DNA from: Amphiura filiformis
Lineage: Eukaryota; Echinodermata; Ophiuroidea; Amphilepidida; Amphiuridae
DNA: 64,000 nucleotides
Direction: 5' to 3'
NCBI RefSeq assembly: GCF_039555335.1
Contig: NC_092628.1
Span: forward strand, 32,867,727 to 32,931,726
Shown: piece by piece, positions 1-10,556 of the stretch
Layout of the letters: each line of letters begins with the position of its first letter
Numbering within the stretch: position 1 is the first letter of the stretch
The notes under the pieces: generated by a model
Told to the model about the DNA's origin: nothing
The model's database searches: none
Seen by the model: the letters and a program-made list of their open reading frames with translations, nothing else
Translations under genes and position numbers: made by a program

Positions 1-30
1 TCGCCCTCACCAATTCGTTTCTTGCGACCA
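1..30 (+). repeat. Left terminal inverted repeat of the DIRS-like element
   Basis: It starts TCGCCCTCACCAA and continues CGTTTCTTGCGACC. The reverse complement of both blocks is at 6702-6732 with a few differences. The repeat could extend left of the window. Confidence 0.75.
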
Positions 31-685
31 ACAAGGGCGTGTTTACTGAAGAGCTCCAATTTCTGTTGAGAAATATCGTAGCAGCGTGAGGCTTATTTCC
101 GAGTAACGGTTACGCAAGTATCAGTAATCACTTCGGTGATATTTTCTGTAACTTTAGCAAGATTTTTTTTCCATTTGTGATGTTTTTTTCTTGCTAGTTT
201 CTCGTAGTCTCTGTGGCGAGTGAGACCGCCCAAGTAAAATATTCATAGGTTTTCACTCGGCTCCCCCTGGTAATTCCACTGGGAGGTCGCCGGGATTTTT
301 CTTGGCGATATCCCTTCTGTCCCGGCTACTTTGGCTTTTCGTGAGTCGGTGTTTTGATTCATTTTCCCTCGCACATGTGGTAAGCTTAAAATTCAGCGGT
401 TTTTTAAGCTTAATAGTGCGGGGCCTATGTCAAACTGTTCCCATGCGCACCTCTCAGTAGTAGGGGATCTCGTGTTCACTTTTTTGGATCCCGTCGCCTT
501 TTCATGTTTTGGGTTCTCTGGCGGTAGAGGAGGGGTTCTCCCCTTGGGGAGTCTGTGACCCCTTACAGGTTGACACTCTTGCTTATCCCCCTCCTCTTCG
601 CGGGGTCCCTCCCTCCAGTCCCTTCGGAGACGAGAGGGAGTTTACATGTTTTCTTACCCTTTCTCCATTACAGGTAGTTATCAAA

Positions 686-961
686 ATGTCTAAAGAGAGT
701 ACTCCCTCCAAGGCGTTGGGGACCAGAAGCAAACCTCGGCAGTGTGTTGCGTGCAAGGCATTCCTTGGGAAAGGCGATGCGCATGAGGCATGCCTGCTTT
801 GTAGGTCGTGCTCACCGGACCAACCGTGCACCATTGACCGTGACTGGTCCAAGGAGGCCTGGGCTAGGTCCCTGGCCCATAAGGTGAAACTACAGAAGTC
901 TCACCAACGTAAGGTGGAGGGGCTTAGGGACAGGAACCGCAAACGCCGTTCTTCTTCATGA
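686..961 (+). pseudogene. DIRS gag-like protein, N-terminal Cys/His part
   Basis: The frame opens at ATG 686 (MSKESTPSKALG...) and runs about 91 codons to TGA at 959-961. It holds a Cys/His cluster, CVACKAF then HEACLLCRSCSPDQPC, typical of the N-terminus of the first ORF of animal DIRS elements and probably metal-binding. The C-terminus is very basic (RDRNRKRR), consistent with nucleic-acid binding. The remaining gag-like sequence follows in other frames, so the gene is broken here. Function is inferred from family position. Confidence 0.6.
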
Positions 962-982
962 GGAGTCGTCTGGCTCGGCGAA

Positions 983-3450
983 GTGTCCCTAGCCCCCGCC
1001 AGCCAGGGAGTTTGTCCTCCGTCCCCTGGGTCCTCTAGCTCCAGGAGACCAGGTATGAGAGAGTCAATCTCTCTATCTGTCCCTCGGTCGGGCAGCCCCA
1101 AGCCTTTTGGCTCCGCCCGCCCTTATGCTAGGAGGCTCGTACCCTCACGGCGGCTCCCTGAGCGCTTCGGGCGTCGGGTCGAGTGCCGTGAGGTGGGTAT
1201 CGCGCCCCGGCATCCTCTGAGCAATGGGCTGGCTCGCGCCCGCGCCACTCCTCGGCGGCACCAGTTGCGGTCGGGTTGAGTGCCCAGGCGTGGCGCTGCT
1301 CAGGCGTCCTCCCGTGTGCGGTCGACCTCAATGGTTCCACGGCTCGACCGTCGGAAGGCCTCCCGTCCGTCCAGGACGGTAGAGCGACCCCCGACGGCAG
1401 CCATGGTCCACCGGTCAACCGCTCGGTTCCCTTACGCTCGGCCCCGGGCCGGAGCGGGTTTGGGGATCGCTCCTTTGCCCTAGCTGCTCCCGCGATGGTT
1501 GAGCATCCGAGATCCCAGAGCAGTCAATGCTCGGCATCTCAGGCTGAGGCACTGTCAACGCTCATCTCATCACTTTCGGACCCGTCGGCGTTAGACCGCA
1601 TGAACCAACTCATTGGTTTGTTAGGCAAAGATCCCGGTCAGGTGCCCTCGGCGGTAACCCGACCAGTGGGTCCAGGTTTGCCTTCAACAGGTCCGGATCC
1701 GCAGTCCGATGCGATTAGCATAGAGGCTAGCTATGATGAGCTTTCAGATGGCTCTCAGAGTCAGACGGAGGTAGAGTCTTTTCGGGATTTTTCGACTCCC
1801 CAGGGCTGACAGAGAGGGCTCTGATATCCCGTTGGGGTTCATCGCGACCCGTCAGTCATTCAGCGCCTTTCCGGTCTCCCTCGGAGCTTCCCAACAACCC
1901 TCTTCGGTCAGTATTCCCTTGCAGAGCCAAGCACTTTGGCCAGACACGTTCACCGTGGCCGACCAACAGGGTCGATCCTACTCTCTCTCGCGTTTGGTCC
2001 CAGGCCCCTCGTCGTTTCCTCCGCCAGTGAGTATGACCCAGTCCTTCCTTCCGTCAGGCTCACAGGCTCAGATGCCACGCCGACCCCCGAGCTTAGCTGG
2101 CTCGACGTTCGCTGCAGAAACGCAAGGTTTCTCCTTACATTCGACCGCAGAGCGGTCGGGCCGCCTCGGTCCAGAGCGTGGCCCCAATCAGGAAGCGATC
2201 TCGGTGGGGAGGGTTCCTCAGCCCGACCGGCTCCACCTGGACGGTACCAGTGGAGGTGTGATCAGTGTCGAGGCTGGGGGACCCTTATTCATTCCCAGCA
2301 CCGACTCAAGGCTCCGAGGAGGACCAGTTGCGGGAGAGGCTCCTTACTCCTAAGGTCTCGGCTCCCTTTTTTCGCAGCCGTCCTATCGGACGCTAAGATG
2401 CGACTGGAGTTCGAGACACCTCCGCAACTGGCTTCCGACTTAGGATATGCGGCAAAGCCAGCTAAGCCCCCAAGTCAATGCCCTTCATCCCCTTATCGCG
2501 TGACATCAAGGCACTCACCACGGCCGTGCAGGATAAGGGTGAGGTAGACCGCCTCCCGTGGCTGGCACGGCGTTCCCCCACGTTACAGAGGATGTGGCGT
2601 TCTTAGAAACCCCCTCTGTCCGGAGGCGGCCTATCGCCAGATGGAGCGGGATAAGGGGACCAAGTGTCGCCAGGAGAGCTCCCTCCTCTCAGGAGTTGAG
2701 GGAGCCCCCAGGCAGGCTGGACCAAAGGCGCCCCACAAGGTGCCTCCCTGGGATAAAGTCCGGGATGAGGAGCTACGGTCCCTGGAGTCTCTCGCCAGAG
2801 ACGGGCTCCGCATTTCCAATGTCCAACAGCTCGTCAGCGCTCATCTAGCACGGAGCTTGCTGGACAAGGAAAGGTCCTTGTCTCCTGAGGCGACACTGAG
2901 GGCGGTACATGTGCTGGCTGACCTCAATCATCTCTCAGCGGAGCATTTCGCTCGGATTTCAACTCGGTCTGTCCTGGCGCGCCCGAGCCTTGGTCGCCCA
3001 GGCGCCAACTTCTCGGACAAAGAGAGTTGAGGTCTGCTCCGTTGGTACTGATCTATTCGGCGGGGCCTTTCCCAGGCTGACCGAAGATGAACGTTACCAG
3101 GCGGAAGGCGGCTAAGGAGGCCAGCCAACCAAAGGCACCGGCCACATCAGCGCCCAAGCGGTTTCGGTCCAAAGGTCAGACAGCCAACCCGACCTATATC
3201 CAGGTGCCCCAGCAGCAGCAGCTGGTTGCTCAGCAATTTCAGCAGCAGCAGCAGCAGTATCCTTCCCTCTTGCAACCGTTATTTCCGCCAGCCACCCATG
3301 CCCCCTCTGGCCCGCACGCGAGGTGCAAGAGGCGGCAGGCGGAATCACAACCGCAATCGCAGTCGCAAGGGAGGGCGAGGCAAGAGTGACGGTGCCGGTC
3401 GTAACGACCCGTCCGCCTATGGCGGACGCGGGTCGGGACGCCGGTTCTGA
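983..3450 (+). pseudogene. DIRS gag-like protein, central and C-terminal remains
   Basis: Coding-like sequence continues in several frames, each closed after 100-180 codons. Pieces include a helical segment ending LDRMNQLIGLLGKDPG near 1620, a second helical block at 2740-2980 (LRSLESLARDGLRI, ATLRAVHVLADLNHLSAEHF), and a glutamine-run segment at 3210-3260. A Ser/Arg/Gln-rich tail ends before the reverse transcriptase. The helical block with LADLNHLSA-type sequence is usual at the end of the DIRS gag-like ORF. The frames do not join, so this is a decayed gene. Confidence 0.5.
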
Positions 3451-3480
3451 CTCCTTCCGGGACCCGACCGCCCGCTCCCA

Positions 3481-4300
3481 GTGGGTGGTCGTCTCCTGGC
3501 ATTTGCCAGGGCTTGGCGGGGGGTGACCTCAGACCGATGGGTCCTAGAGACAGTGTCTCTAGGCTACCAGATCGAGTTCACCTCCCGTCCTCCTCGGTTC
3601 CGGGGGGTTCGAGTCACTCCGTCACCGCTGGATCCCTTACAGAGGGAGGCCTTGGTGGGGAGATCAAGCTCTCCTAACAAAGAGAGCCATCACACCTCTC
3701 CCCAGGGCCTTCCAGACAGGCCATTACTCCACGTTCTTCCTTACCACAAAGAAATCCGGGAGTGGCGCCCAATCCTCAACTTGAAGCCCCTGAATGCCTA
3801 CATCAAGGCCCCACGTTTCCGGATGGAGACGCTGCGGGCGGTGTTATCTGTCCTTCAGCCAGGCTGGTGGGGAGTCACCCTAGATCTGAAAGATGCATAC
3901 CTCCACGCACTAATCTGCGAGTCAGACCAGAAATGGCTTCGCTTCGTGTTCGACGGTACCGCCTTTCAGTTCCGGGTCCTCCCGTTTGGCCTCTCCACGG
4001 CCCCCCGGACACTCACTCGACGGGTCAGTCGGTGGCAGCGTTTCTCCGGAGGAAGGGGATCACGATCTTCGTCTACCTAGACGACTGGTTGTTGGTAGCC
4101 CCTCTCCGCAGTGTCTGCGCCAGGATGTTCAGGGGTGTGCAGGCTGGTAGAGTCCCTGGGGTTTATCATAAACCACCAGAAGTCTTTTCTCTCCCCATCT
4201 CAGTCGCCTCAGTTCCTAGGGGCGACTATAGACTTCGCCAGGGGCGGGTTTCTCCTATAGACTCGAGGATCGCCGACGTTCGGCTCTGCGCTCTGCAGAT
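3481..4300 (+). pseudogene. DIRS reverse transcriptase domain, frameshifted
   Basis: The first frame reads EWRPILNLKPLNAYI (3765-3810), then LDLKDAYLHALI with the first catalytic aspartate (3880-3915), then FQFRVLPFGLSTAPR (3965-4010). Between about 4010 and 4030 the frame shifts and continues as QSVAAFLRRKGITIFVYLDDWLLV, with the YxDD catalytic box at 4074-4085. These are the diagnostic fingers and palm motifs of the DIRS/Ngaro group. The shift between the two halves of the active site makes the copy inactive. Confidence 0.85.
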
Positions 4301-4557
4301 CAGGCAGGCAGCATCGGTCCAGGCTCGGTCGTGGCTTCGCCTTCTAGGGCTGATGGCCAGCCTCATAGATCTGGTTCCAGGCTGCCGGCTACGCACGAGG
4401 AAGATACAGTTGTACTTCCTCGGACGGTATCGAGCGTGGCGCCATCCTTTGAGCCTCAGGATTCGGTCCCTCGGCATCTCCTCCCTGCCTCTCCTGGTGG
4501 ATAGGTCAGCCGAGTGTTCAGATAGGCGTTCCATTCCCGAAACCCCGCCCTTCCCAC

Positions 4558-4915
4558 GTCCTTACCACGGATGCATCCAAGTCTGGGTGGGGAGCCCACT
4601 TTCAGGGCGTCAGGCTCTCCGGGCGTTGGTCGAGGACTCAAGCTCGGAGACACATCAATCTCCTCGAGCTGTGGGCCATTTTCCTCGCCCTCCGCCAGTT
4701 GGGTCTACGGATTCACGGCCTGTTCATCCTGGTCAGATGCGACAGCATGACAGTTGTGTCCTACATCAACAGGGAGGGGGCACCAGAAGTCCCAGCCTTT
4801 GCAAGGAGACGGTGTCCCTCCTCCTGTGGTGTCTACGGAGGGATATTTCCCTCCGTGCGGAGCATCTGGCCGGGGTAGACAACACCCTGGCCGATTCCCT
4901 GTCCCGAGGGGGGCT
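4558..4915 (+). pseudogene. RNase H domain of the DIRS-like element
   Basis: The frame gives TTDASKSGWGAHF (first catalytic Asp), then HINLLELWAIFLALRQL (Glu), then VRCDSMTVVSYINREG (second Asp). After another frameshift it continues as HLAGVDNTLADSLSRG, the normal C-terminal signature. All core acidic positions are visible. RNase H degrades the RNA strand of the RNA/DNA hybrid made during reverse transcription. The split frame shows decay. Confidence 0.8.
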
Positions 4916-5015
4916 TCAGTCATCCACGCGCCTGGCCCAGAGGGGAGCGTCAGTAGAGTGGCATCTTCATCCAGCAGTCTGCCGTTCCATCTTCCAGAGG
5001 TTAGATCGCCCGCAT

Positions 5016-5300
5016 AATCGACCTGTTCGCGTCTCGCCGAACCACCAACTTCCGACCTACTTCTCCTGGGGCCAAGACCCCAGGCGATAGGCAGAGACGC
5101 CATGCGGGAGAGCTGGGAGGCGTGATTCGGCCACGCCTTCCCTCCCATTGCTCTGATCCCTCGGGTGCTGGAGAAGGTAGCCCGCTCTCCAGGCTGTATT
5201 CTCCTTCTAGTCCCTCCTCTCTGGCCCAAGCAGTGGTGGTTCCCCGCCTCCTGGACCTCCTAGTGGGGAGCCAGTCAGCCTTCCTCGCCGTGGGAATCTT
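5016..5300 (+). pseudogene. DIRS region between RNase H and recombinase (DLFAS / WPKQWW)
   Basis: Downstream of the RNase H, the sequence reads IIDLFASRRT (near 5020), then ALIPRVLEKVARSPGCI and LLVPPLWPKQWWFP (5150-5245). These short blocks occur at this place in DIRS and Ngaro polyproteins, in the segment often described as methyltransferase-like. I cannot see a complete methyltransferase motif set, so no enzymatic role is claimed. Confidence 0.5.
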
Positions 5301-5369
5301 CTGTCCGTTCCGTCACGCCAGCAGGTTCAGATGGGAGTGATCAACAACCTCCATCTGACTGTTTGGCGA

Positions 5370-6425
5370 TTTCCGCCAGTCCTACCAGGCGGCGGGACTT
5401 TCTGAGTCGGCTGCCGCGCTGCAAAGGCAAGGCGACAGGCGACTCGACGGACTTACGATTCGCGACTTCGCCGGTGCTGCAGGTGGTGTGCCGGTCGAGA
5501 AATCGGCCCCCATTTTGCCCCTGTAGGCGAAGTCGCGGACTTCCTTACAGAAGTTTTCCACGGCGGCTGTATGCCTCGGACTGCCCAAGCGTACAGGACG
5601 GCCATAGCAGCGGTCCATCATGGCTTTGGGGGAGGCATGACTGTCTCCTCTAGTCCAGCCCTCTCCGCCCTCATTAAGGGCATGTTCTCGGAGAGGCCCC
5701 CAGTCCGTTCCCTGGTTCCGGAGTGGGACCTCCCGTTGGTGTTGCGATATCTAGCCGAATCCTTCGAGCCCATGGAGGACCTCTCGCTGCAGGACCTGGC
5801 GCTAGAGACAGTGTTCTTAGTGGCAGTGGCCTGCGGTCGGCGTTGTTCTGATATTCATGCTCTGTCGATCGACGAGCACCATTTACGCTTTACCAACCGG
5901 GTGTCTCCATCCTGCCTAGGACCGGTTTCTTGGCCAAGAACCAGACCATGTCATTTACTCCTTCCCGGTGTTCCTCCCTGATCTGGTCCTGGTCGCAGGA
6001 CAGGCGGAGAAACCGTCATGTCCCGTTAGGGCCCTTCGGTCGTACTTAAAGCGTGCCGAGAAGATCAGGGGGACATCAGGCAGCTTTTCATTACATCGGC
6101 CAGGCCATTTAGGCCGGCCGCTAGGAGCACTATCAGCCACTGGGTTGCCTCCGTCATCCGTTGCGCCCACCAAAAACATCACGAACGGATGACGGGTCCT
6201 CAGACACAGTCACAGTCACAGGTCAGGTGTCACGACATTCGATCCCAAGCAGCATCTTGGGCTTTCCACTCTGGGGTGTCCCTGAGGGAGGTGCTCGACG
6301 CAGCAGGCTGGAAGAGCCCCACCACCTTCCAGTCGACCTACCTCAAGGACGTCCTCGCAAGTCATTCAGCTGTAGGTACTTCAGCACTGCTTGCAGGCCG
6401 CCAGGGATCGGATCGAGGACGTTAG
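5370..6425 (+). pseudogene. Tyrosine recombinase domain of the DIRS-like element
   Basis: The SAM-like N-terminal part (PRTAQAYRTAIAAVHHGF) begins near 5573. The catalytic core shows VACGRRCSDIHAL with the first catalytic Arg (about 5830). In a later frame it shows CHDIRSQAASWAF (His and Arg, 6228-6265), AAGWKS (Trp, 6309-6311) and STYLKDV with the nucleophile Tyr at 6339-6341. In active elements this enzyme integrates the circular cDNA. The core is divided by at least two frame changes between 5900 and 6200, so this copy is inactive. Confidence 0.85.
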
Positions 6426-6528
6426 GTGAGTCTTGGGTTGGGTGGTTTTTGTTGTGGTTGAGCGGAGTTTGCACTGTGTGCCCTCCTTACCTCTCACGAC
6501 TTTCTTCCACCTCCTTGCTCTCAGTGGT

Positions 6529-6641
6529 ATTCTGTGCATAGATCAGGTCGTGGGAGGTAAGTAGAGGGTGCGCAGTGTATTCCCTCTCAGAAGTGAGAGG
6601 GACATACACAGCGCCATCGATACTTACCTCCCACGACCTGA
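6529..6641. repeat. Inverted repeat near the DIRS right end
   Basis: CAGGTCGTGGGAGGTAAGTA (6543 onwards) is followed about 60 bases later by its inverse, TACTTACCTCCCACGACCTG (6621-6640), with CCCTCTCAGAAGTGAGAGGG as an inner hairpin. The position, just inside the right terminus, is where DIRS elements carry the complementary region used for circularisation. Confidence 0.6.
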
Positions 6642-6701
6642 GCCCTTCCCGCGTTTTATGCGTTCCACCCCTCAAGAAAGTCATACGTTCTCACACGTGA
6701 G

Positions 6702-6732
6702 GGTCGCAAGAAACGTGTGTTGGTGAGGGCGA
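6702..6732 (-). repeat. Right terminal inverted repeat of the DIRS-like element
   Basis: GGTCGCAAGAAACG followed by TTGGTGAGGGCGA is the inverse of the first 30 bases of the window. Confidence 0.75.
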
Positions 6733-6958
6733 TATCTCGTTAGTGTTGGGCGACACCAACACCTGGGCGTTGTCATCCCCGTTCTTCCGGGGTGCCAAAA
6801 CCTTTTCTGTGGTACAGGGGTTTCTTGTGGTCCCAAACTTCGTTTTGTGCATAGATCAGGTCGTGGGAGGTAAGTATCGTGCGCAGTGTATGTCCCTCTC
6901 ACTTCTGAGAGGGGAAACCTCTTGCACAATAGTCGAACGCCTTAACGATTGCTATTGA
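6733..6958 (+). repeat. DIRS-related sequence outside the right inverted repeat
   Basis: Bases 6842-6912 repeat the 6531-6600 block (GTGCATAGATCAGGTCGTGG, then GGAGGTAAGTA and GCGCAGTGTAT). 6755-6800 holds another short hairpin. This could be the true element end or a second partial copy. Confidence 0.5.
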
Positions 6959-7837
6959 ATCAAATGGAAACAGGACTACATTCAGCCATCGACAGCATCC
7001 TTGATCACTGATGATGCCAATGTTGTGATCTTAAAGGCACCAAATTACGCTCCTCATTGTTTAGACGGCAAACTGTCAATACAGTACAATTTCAAGAAGC
7101 AAATTTCAAGAACACGCTATGCCTTTAAAAAAAGGGCTACCATCAAATTGTTGACACAACTACACGTAGAAAACGTACAAAAGATTTTGGACATTTGTTT
7201 ACCAGATTTTGATAATTCTAAGCACTTCAAAGATGAGGAAATTTTTCATTTGCAATTACACACATTTTTTACGGCATTTCCTGGTTCCTTCATTCATCAA
7301 GCGCTCAAAGGTCGCATGACATCTTGTTTCAGGATTCCTTAGATCTCGCTGTGCTATTCAACTAGTTTCAGTGTCAAAAATGTTATCCAAATGCAAAAAA
7401 CATCCAAGGAAACATGTTGCACCTTGATATCCCAGAAGATGCTTGAACCCGTTAATTTCAGGTATACGATTTTTGTTACAGGCCAGACTGATTATGTAAC
7501 ACTAGGATCCACAACATGCCCATCTATCAGGGCACAGTTCTTTGACCCCAATACATTTGTATATTGTTTGAATGACCTTTTAAAATTTGGGGACAAAAAC
7601 TCATACTCAGCAACTTGGGGTCAAATTTTGTATTATCACTGTTTAATTGAGGTTATTGAACTATGCCATTGGGATGAGGCCATTGTGGTCCATAGTGTAA
7701 TGAAAACCTGCCTGTATATCACTGATGGAATCAACACTAAAGGAACAAACCAATATAGTATTTTGGAAAAACAACACACATTCTCATACTATAATACAGT
7801 CCTTTGCTATGATGATGTAATTATGCCACAAGAGTGA
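6959..7837 (+). pseudogene. Unrecognised long reading frame with one in-frame stop
   Basis: A single frame stays open from 6959 to TGA 7835-7837 (about 293 codons), interrupted only by TAG at 7340-7342. I do not recognise the family. The product would be soluble-looking and mixed in charge, with blocks such as RYAFKKRATIKLL, FFTAFPGSFIHQ and YYHCLIEVIELCHWDEA and several Cys and Trp residues. No signal peptide, membrane segment or transposase motif is visible. Codons are AT-rich, unlike the DIRS element to its left. It could be a captured host cDNA, a fragment of another mobile element, or an exon region with a null mutation. A chance open frame this long in AT-rich DNA is unlikely but not excluded. 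Confidence 0.4.
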
Positions 7838-8230
7838 AAATCCCCTCTAGAGAAAAATATCAAGTCCTGTTTCTGCTGCATTTCCAAGATACAGGTCACT
7901 TGTTGTAACTACTTGGGCTGACTGCCAAATCACACTTCCTGAAATAACATCTTGATACACACAGATTCTCCAATGAAGTCAATGAACAGGGCAAAACTGT
8001 GACTGTGTGTGCAGTGGAGAGCCGTGTAAGACCTGTACATATCACTGCCAAATGTATAAATAACTCTTGGATCATGGAAATAAAGTGCCTAATTCAACAA
8101 ACATGGAAAACATCAATTGATACATTACACACAGGGCTCAATATAATACCTTTAAAAGTTATAGTAGTACATGTACAAAATGTAGTACTACTACTAGTAG
8201 TAGTATAGAGCCTCTGCCACTATTCGCTGT
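7838..8230. other. No gene seen
   Basis: AT-rich sequence without a coding-like frame. A CTACTAGTAGTAG-type run at 8170-8205 is a short simple repeat. Confidence 0.5.
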
Positions 8231-8690
8231 AGAAGTAGCGATGTAACAGGATTAATAACCATAGCAATGGGTTTACTCTATTTTTGAATGTATAATGCCC
8301 TGCACTATTCGTTACACTGTCAAAGAACATCTGTAAGACTAGTGTCTTTGAAAAGAGCAGTATTGTATTCAATCAATGATTGTACACATAGAGATTGTGC
8401 ATATGACGCATCATACCGTAAATATGGCGGATTCTCAAATGCATTCAACAAAAACATGATTACAATCTACCGCGACAGTTTGTCTCACACACACAATAAC
8501 ATATGCACTACGATCAAATAGATTGATGGCAACATTCGTTCTAACGGTTCTAATCCCTTGTTTGGAGCCAATCGATAAAAGCATGCAGGGCCTCTATACA
8601 CAGATTATAATGCTGGGCAATGCATTCAAAAATAGTGTGTAAACCCATTGCTATGGTAATTAATCCTGTTACATGTACATCACTACTTCT
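8231..8690. mobile_element. Foldback element
   Basis: The left arm AGAAGTAGCGATGTAACAGG...ATAGCAATGGGTTTAC (8231-8275) recurs inverted as GTAAACCCATTGCTAT...CCTGTTACATG...CTACTTCT at 8638-8690, and the homology runs on towards TTTTTGAATGCA. No coding capacity is seen, so it is MITE-like. Confidence 0.65.
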
Positions 8691-8849
8691 AAAACAAAGG
8701 CACAAGCAATATGATGAGGTCTACTGAATGATATATTTCAGATGTGTTTTTTAGCAAAGGCCAACGTTATCCGATGCTAACCGGTTGGCTCCCCATTCCC
8801 CAAATTATATTTCTACATGTATGCTGCAAATTATAATAACCATCTCCAT
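8691..8849. other. No gene seen
   Basis: Short unique-looking spacer between a foldback element and a SINE. Confidence 0.4.
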
Positions 8850-9205
8850 TTTTTTTTTGTTATGTCCGGCATATTTAGGCATTAACAGCTGAAATCTAGG
8901 ACGAAACTTCGGCCAGGCACAATTGACCTGGTGAACGAAGGGGGTCGCCGTAGATAGCTGGCCCGGGTATTTTTACAGGACAGGCAAGTGTAGCAGACAA
9001 TCGGGTGCTACCCTGATCGGAACCGCCTGTAAACAAGGTCTTTATCATGGATCATCTGCCCCGCCATTACCAAATGATCCACAGGGAGAGCGGAGATTTG
9101 GTGTTTTTTTTGTCCTGCGGGGAATTGAACCCGGGACCTCTCGCACCAAAGGCAAAGACCTTAACCAGTGACAGTGTGCCATGCTGCTCCCTGGTGGCAG
9201 AAAAG
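8850..9205 (-). mobile_element. tRNA-derived SINE, reverse strand
   Basis: On the reverse strand, about 9200-9110 reads as the 3' two thirds of a tRNA: GGTTAAGG, an anticodon-arm-like segment, then GGTCCCGGGTTCAATTCCCC, which carries a good pol III B box. A roughly 240-base body follows and ends in an A-rich tail (T run at 8850-8861 on the + strand). Head, body and A tail are the layout of a tRNA SINE. The acceptor stem is not intact, so this is not a working tRNA gene. Confidence 0.6.
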
Positions 9206-9354
9206 GGGGCAAGCCTTGAAATAACCAGGCACAGGGAGCAAAATTGCCCTCCTAAAGCCACCAATTGCCCCTAGTCCAAGATGGCCCAGCCGACCAGAAG
9301 CCATAAATTTAAAACAAATCGCTCCTGTTTCTAGTTTTGCATTTGATTCAGTAG

Positions 9355-9412
9355 TGATGGCATGCTGCATAGTATGCAGCATATAGTATGCAGCATGCTG
9401 CATAGTATGCAG
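9355..9412. repeat. Short GCATGCTGCATAGTATGCAG repeat cluster
   Basis: The units GCATGCTGCATAGTATGCAG and GCATATAGTATGCAG recur head to tail and are nearly self-complementary. Confidence 0.6.
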
Positions 9413-9471
9413 AAAAGAATTTACTATTTGAAAATAATTGCTCCTGTTTCTTCAGAAATTGCTCCTCGTTC

Positions 9472-10040
9472 TTGGCAAGGAAGGAGAGGAAGTTACCATC
9501 AAAAAAGCTCTTAGTAACTGCGGCTATTCTTCTTGGAGTTTTGAAAAAGTTAAACAGCAGATGGATACCCCAAAGCAGAAGAAGAATTAAGAAGGATGAA
9601 ACGACCAAGTCAAAAGGCCTTGTCATCATTCCCTTTGTAGAGGGAGTATCAAAGTGTATCACTAGAACACTTTAAAGAGTTATAATATTTCTGCTGCCAT
9701 GAAACCTCATTGCACCTTTAGAAACATGCTCCTGCAGTGACCTGCACCGCACCCTAAAGATAAAAGGGACCCGCTCAACACCACAGAGGTTGTTTATTCC
9801 ATTCCATGCAAGAACTGTAATGAGACTGATGTCGGTGAGATGGGGAGAAAATTCGGCAAACATCTTGAAGAACATAGGGCAGCTAGGCGGATAAGGCATG
9901 TGTTAATGTTCGCACAAGAGCAAACAGAAAAGCTTCTAAATCAGTTATCAATAAATTGGCCATCACAGACCATGTTCTCGAAAAAGACCACATCATTGAC
10001 TGGAGGCTAAGATTAGGAGGCTAAGATTTTGGGCAAGCTA
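9472..10040 (+). pseudogene. Penelope-like retroelement 3' fragment with GIY-YIG-type endonuclease
   Basis: The frame gives GLVIIPFVEGVSKCITRTLK (9617-9675), the linker usually found after the Penelope RT. In other frames follow HPKDKRDPLN-like sequence, then EVVYSIPCKNCNETDVGEMG with RKFGKHLEEHRAA (about 9785-9890), and finally AITDHVLEKDHIIDWRLR near 9960-10010. The Cys pair, the VVY...VG block and the Arg/Glu positions match the GIY-YIG nuclease at the C-terminus of Penelope-like elements. YIG has become DVG, and frameshifts separate the parts, so it is dead. No RT core is seen upstream. Confidence 0.7.
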
Positions 10041-10556
10041 GAGGCAGACAGTGATACAGATACAAAAGATGGATAAAAGAAGCAGTGAAAATCAGACAAC
10101 AGGGCACCACCATGAACAGAGATGAGGGGCAGTACAACCTAACTCACATGTTTGACGATCTCCTGAAGAAGAAACCAACTGGCAACCGAGTTGTTAAGCA
10201 ACAACGAGTTGTATGTAACAGAAGGTCATCACAACAACATCAGTGTTGTTAAAGAAATCAGATTTCAAAACTTCCACATTATTAAGTGCTGTTTTATTGG
10301 ACTAGCACTCATGCCTTTGTTTTTGAAACTTGCAGGAGCTCTGTTACATGTAAATCACTCTCCTGAGTTTACTAAGGTGCTCAACAAGGAGCTCTGTATT
10401 AAAACATAGGGATTCAAGTAGTGAGGAGTTCAGTAAATCATACTCCTGAAATGTTGTTAAGGAGAACTGCTGAGCACTATGAAATTCGTCTCTACATTGT
10501 GCTGTATTCCTTCATCAATTCATACATGATTGTAAGTTTACTATAATTGTGGACAG
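10041..10556. other. No gene seen
   Basis: The first ~150 bases may still be 3' sequence of the Penelope-like fragment. The remainder has no recognised feature. Confidence 0.4.

Larger units (their letters stand above)
1..6915 (+). mobile_element. DIRS-like tyrosine-recombinase retrotransposon, decayed
   Basis: The stretch is much richer in GC than the rest of the window and encodes, in order on the + strand, a Cys/His-rich gag-like protein, a reverse transcriptase with LDLKDAYLH and YLDDWLL motifs, an RNase H, a DLFAS/WPKQWW region and a tyrosine recombinase. Short inverted repeats lie at 1-30 and 6702-6732. That domain order with inverted ends is the hallmark of DIRS retroelements, which integrate through a recombinase instead of a DDE integrase. 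Every domain is split by frameshifts or stops, so the copy cannot encode a full protein set. The left end touches the window edge, so more sequence may lie outside. The right boundary is uncertain because DIRS-related sequence continues to about 6915. Confidence 0.88.

Noticed and set aside
9084..9200. Reverse-strand tRNA gene
   Set aside because: B box and T arm are good but the acceptor stem does not pair and an A-tailed body follows, so it is a SINE head.
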